Part shown: positions 63,301 through 64,000 of the stretch, one piece after another | Numbering within the stretch: the stretch's first letter is position 1 | How the letters are laid out: every line of letters begins with the position of its first letter | Translations under genes and position numbers: made by a program | Notes under the pieces: generated by a model | Seen by the model: the letters and a program-made list of their open reading frames with translations, nothing else | What the model was told of the DNA's origin: nothing | The model's database searches: none | Assembly: GCA_964561925.1 (NCBI GenBank) | Contig: CAZLRW010000001.1 | Span: forward strand, 1 to 64,000 | Length of the DNA: 64,000 bases | Direction of reading: 5' to 3' | From: SZUA-430 sp964561925 | Lineage (GTDB): Bacteria > Pseudomonadota > Alphaproteobacteria > Micropepsales > Micropepsaceae

Positions 63301-63392
63301 CGCCGGTCATGTACCTGATTCTCGCGCCGAGGGGCCGCAAGCCGGTCTCGAAGTTACCGAGCGGCCAGGTATCGGAGGGTCAGGGCATCTGA
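60303..63392 (+). CDS. RND-family efflux pump
   Basis: 1029 residues from ATG 60303. Twelve membrane segments in two repeats; TEDPHFPIPVMIVKAVLPGA at the N-terminus, GLLVDDSIVVTENIARHL in TM4, EIKNSILLVDFTVQLQ in the second half. These fit the HAE-1-like/CzcA-related group for organic substrates. No outer-membrane channel is encoded here. The 3' end overlaps the convergent UbiV-like gene by 13 bases. Confidence 0.9.
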   Translation: MTWLSAFSVRHWQFTLVLFAMLIALGTNALRSIPRTEDPHFPIPVMIVKAVLPGADPVDMERLVADRIEDAIDALDDVKEIRSTSQNGVAIVSVEFDWSSDAEKKYDDVLREVNALKPRLPEGLARLDVDRIRTTDANIVQIALLSDSVSWKELQDRAHDLKDLLDRVPGVDRAEYWGVPRSEIRVAIDLGKLAALNLPVTRVADAIEAEGKDVPPGAIHAGGRRFNIKATGSFRTIDEIADVVVLAVGGHTVRVRDVAEVGWASDESDHLTRLNGRRAAFVTATQKSSETVFAVRDRIWEELDRFEQGLPASIKMERPFDQSKSVEKRLNHLLFDFAFALSLVLVTLLPLGFRASLIVMMSIPLSLAIGVTLLHITGFSLNQLSIAGFVLALGLLVDDSIVVTENIARHLREGTPRRRAAMDATAQISVAVLGCTATLVLAFLPLLFLPEGAGKFTRSLPFSILFTVVASLFVAFTIIPFLASRVLKEDDSHQGNRVLQAVQAAIRYVYNPVLARALRNPWPTLALAALMVAASLPLIPVIGFSLFPPASSPLFLVQIEMPDGTALSRTDSVLRRAEAVLADEPNVRWYFANLGRGNPQVFYNARQRETATNFAELFVSIGEWDRQRGPATLDALRRRLREIPGAQIVVREFSNGPPIEAPIAVRILGPDVELLRQLAAEAARIVEQTPGAQDVVNSVRLKRTDLDLGIDKGKASALGVPAGAVDRSIRIALEGVTVAQYRTGVGREYDVSIRLPFVERNNLDALNRVYLPTQEGAGVPLSLVTQPRLEAGPNRIDRVGRERAVTVTAHVATGFVTAKVAAEAFARLATLKLPPGYRVVAGGEAEAQKRSFGGLWTALLLALFGIMAALILEFRSFRASAVVAAVIPLGIMGGIVALWLTGYTLSFTAVIGFIALVGIEIKNSILLVDFTVQLQRQGFPLREAIAKAGEIRFLPVLLTSATAIGGLLPLALEGSGLYSPLAYVIIGGLVTSTLLSRIITPVMYLILAPRGRKPVSKLPSGQVSEGQGI

Positions 63393-64000
63393 GGCCCGGC
63401 CGCACCGACCCATGCATAACCAGGCCTGCTGTGGTAAAAGCCGTTGCAGAACGATGCCGCGGGGGCAGTGGCACGCAACTGAGCCGCCGCGTCGACAGCG
63501 TTGATCGCGCCACGAACAAGCCGATCAAACGTATGAGCAACCCCAACCATGTCGCATGTGTGTGGTGACAGACGAAAGCGTGTTACGCCCATTGCGAGCA
63601 GTTCGGAGATTTCTTCGGCAAGGCATAGGTACTCGTTGGAGAGCGTCTGGATGCCGTTGACCGACAAGAATGGCTGTCCTTCCAGCGTGTGCAGGGCCAG
63701 CCCGTCGGGGTCGTCTTCACACACGAACTGACAGCTGTCCTTCGTTCGACCGTGTGCGCGCGCATGATAGCACCGCGCCGACAGAGCCAATGGAACGCGA
63801 CCGAACACGAGAACCTCAACGGTCGCCCCGGTGTGCAATTGCGCCGCAATGCTCCCAACCGACGGTCCCGGCATTTCTGGCGGCAGGCAGAAGTTCCTTG
63901 CGCCGCCACGGACGAGGAAGGCGGCAGTCCTCTCATTGTAGACGTTGACGAATGGTCCCACGTGGTGGGCCCGGCCCTTGAGCGCCTGGAGCGCCGAAGC
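63380..64000 (-). CDS. ubiV: UbiV-like U32 protein, partial
   Basis: The frame is open to the right edge, so the N-terminus is outside the window. GPFVNVYNERTAAFL, CLPPEM, VEVLVFGRVPLALSARC, KDSCQFVC and FLSVNGIQTLS match UbiV. The Cys spacing (13 residues from SARC to DSC, then CxxxC) equals that of the [4Fe-4S] cluster ligands of UbiV. With UbiU it hydroxylates the ubiquinone ring without oxygen; ubiU and ubiT would be expected to the right. Confidence 0.85.
   Translation of the reverse strand, partial: ASALQALKGRAHHVGPFVNVYNERTAAFLVRGGARNFCLPPEMPGPSVGSIAAQLHTGATVEVLVFGRVPLALSARCYHARAHGRTKDSCQFVCEDDPDGLALHTLEGQPFLSVNGIQTLSNEYLCLAEEISELLAMGVTRFRLSPHTCDMVGVAHTFDRLVRGAINAVDAAAQLRATAPAASFCNGFYHSRPGYAWVGAAGPQMP

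Noticed and set aside
61865..63568. 567-codon frame overlapping the RND pump gene
   Set aside because: Shifted frame of the pump with Arg-rich translation; the pump motifs lie in the other frame.

Overview
The window is GC-rich DNA from a Gram-negative, ubiquinone-using proteobacterium, most likely an alphaproteobacterium. The evidence is a DUF1036 protein, a PAS_5-type protein, TonB and RND systems, a CecR-like regulator and a UbiV-type protein. It divides into a heavily modified podovirus-like prophage (1 to about 24.6 kb), an integration boundary (24.7-27.5 kb), and two regulated fatty-acid/CoA-type regions (28-40.9 kb and 41-64 kb).

Prophage, 1-24.6 kb. Recognisable phage genes are a T7 gp11-like tail tubular protein A, a large tail nozzle-like protein, an internal virion-like protein, small and large terminase, a T7-type tail fibre, a 2OG-Fe(II) oxygenase, an M15 endolysin and several small membrane proteins that look like a lysis set. 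Capsid, portal and replication genes are not seen and may lie to the left. Cargo sits between the structural genes. It comprises two membrane-anchored FGE/C-type-lectin proteins, a truncated bAvd-like protein (together the debris of a diversity-generating retroelement without its reverse transcriptase), a three-gene HNH operon that looks like a defence cassette, and a secreted trypsin / double-trypsin / YbjN operon. Small secreted proteins and a PAS protein follow. Two of these cargo blocks end in a 5'-truncated copy of the 3' end of the phage gene that precedes them. Nearly every gap between phage genes from 1 to 20.1 kb holds a REP/BIME palindrome, and a decayed piece of a REP-associated transposase lies at 13.9-14.2 kb.

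Boundary, 24.7-27.5 kb. A histidine kinase, the 3' part of a tRNA-Pro(CGG) gene (an att-like scar), a tyrosine recombinase and an excisionase-like HTH protein.

Catabolic operon, 28-36 kb. A TetR regulator diverges from eight genes: three acyl-CoA dehydrogenases, two enoyl-CoA hydratase-like proteins, an amidohydrolase, a zinc alcohol dehydrogenase and a limonene-epoxide-hydrolase-like protein. A perfect 11-bp inverted repeat lies between them. An ABC/HlyD efflux cassette with a CecR-like regulator follows. It is closed by a fused, degraded copy of the 3' ends of the last two operon genes, the same architecture seen twice in the prophage.

Low-oxygen region, 41-64 kb. FNR/FixK-like boxes (TTGAT-N4-ATCAA class) lie before four transcription units. 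One carries a row of diiron/hemerythrin-like proteins including a RIC/YtfE repair protein. One starts with an enoyl-CoA hydratase-like gene. One is a five-gene operon of two phytoene-desaturase-like FAD oxidoreductases, two small paralogues and a TetR regulator. The last is a seven-gene operon: acyl-CoA dehydrogenase, thiolase, acyl-CoA ligase, Rossmann reductase, ThDP enzyme and an RND exporter with its adaptor. A UbiV-like gene (oxygen-independent ubiquinone synthesis) runs off the right edge. I infer a micro-oxic or anaerobic CoA-thioester pathway with export; its substrate and product are unknown.
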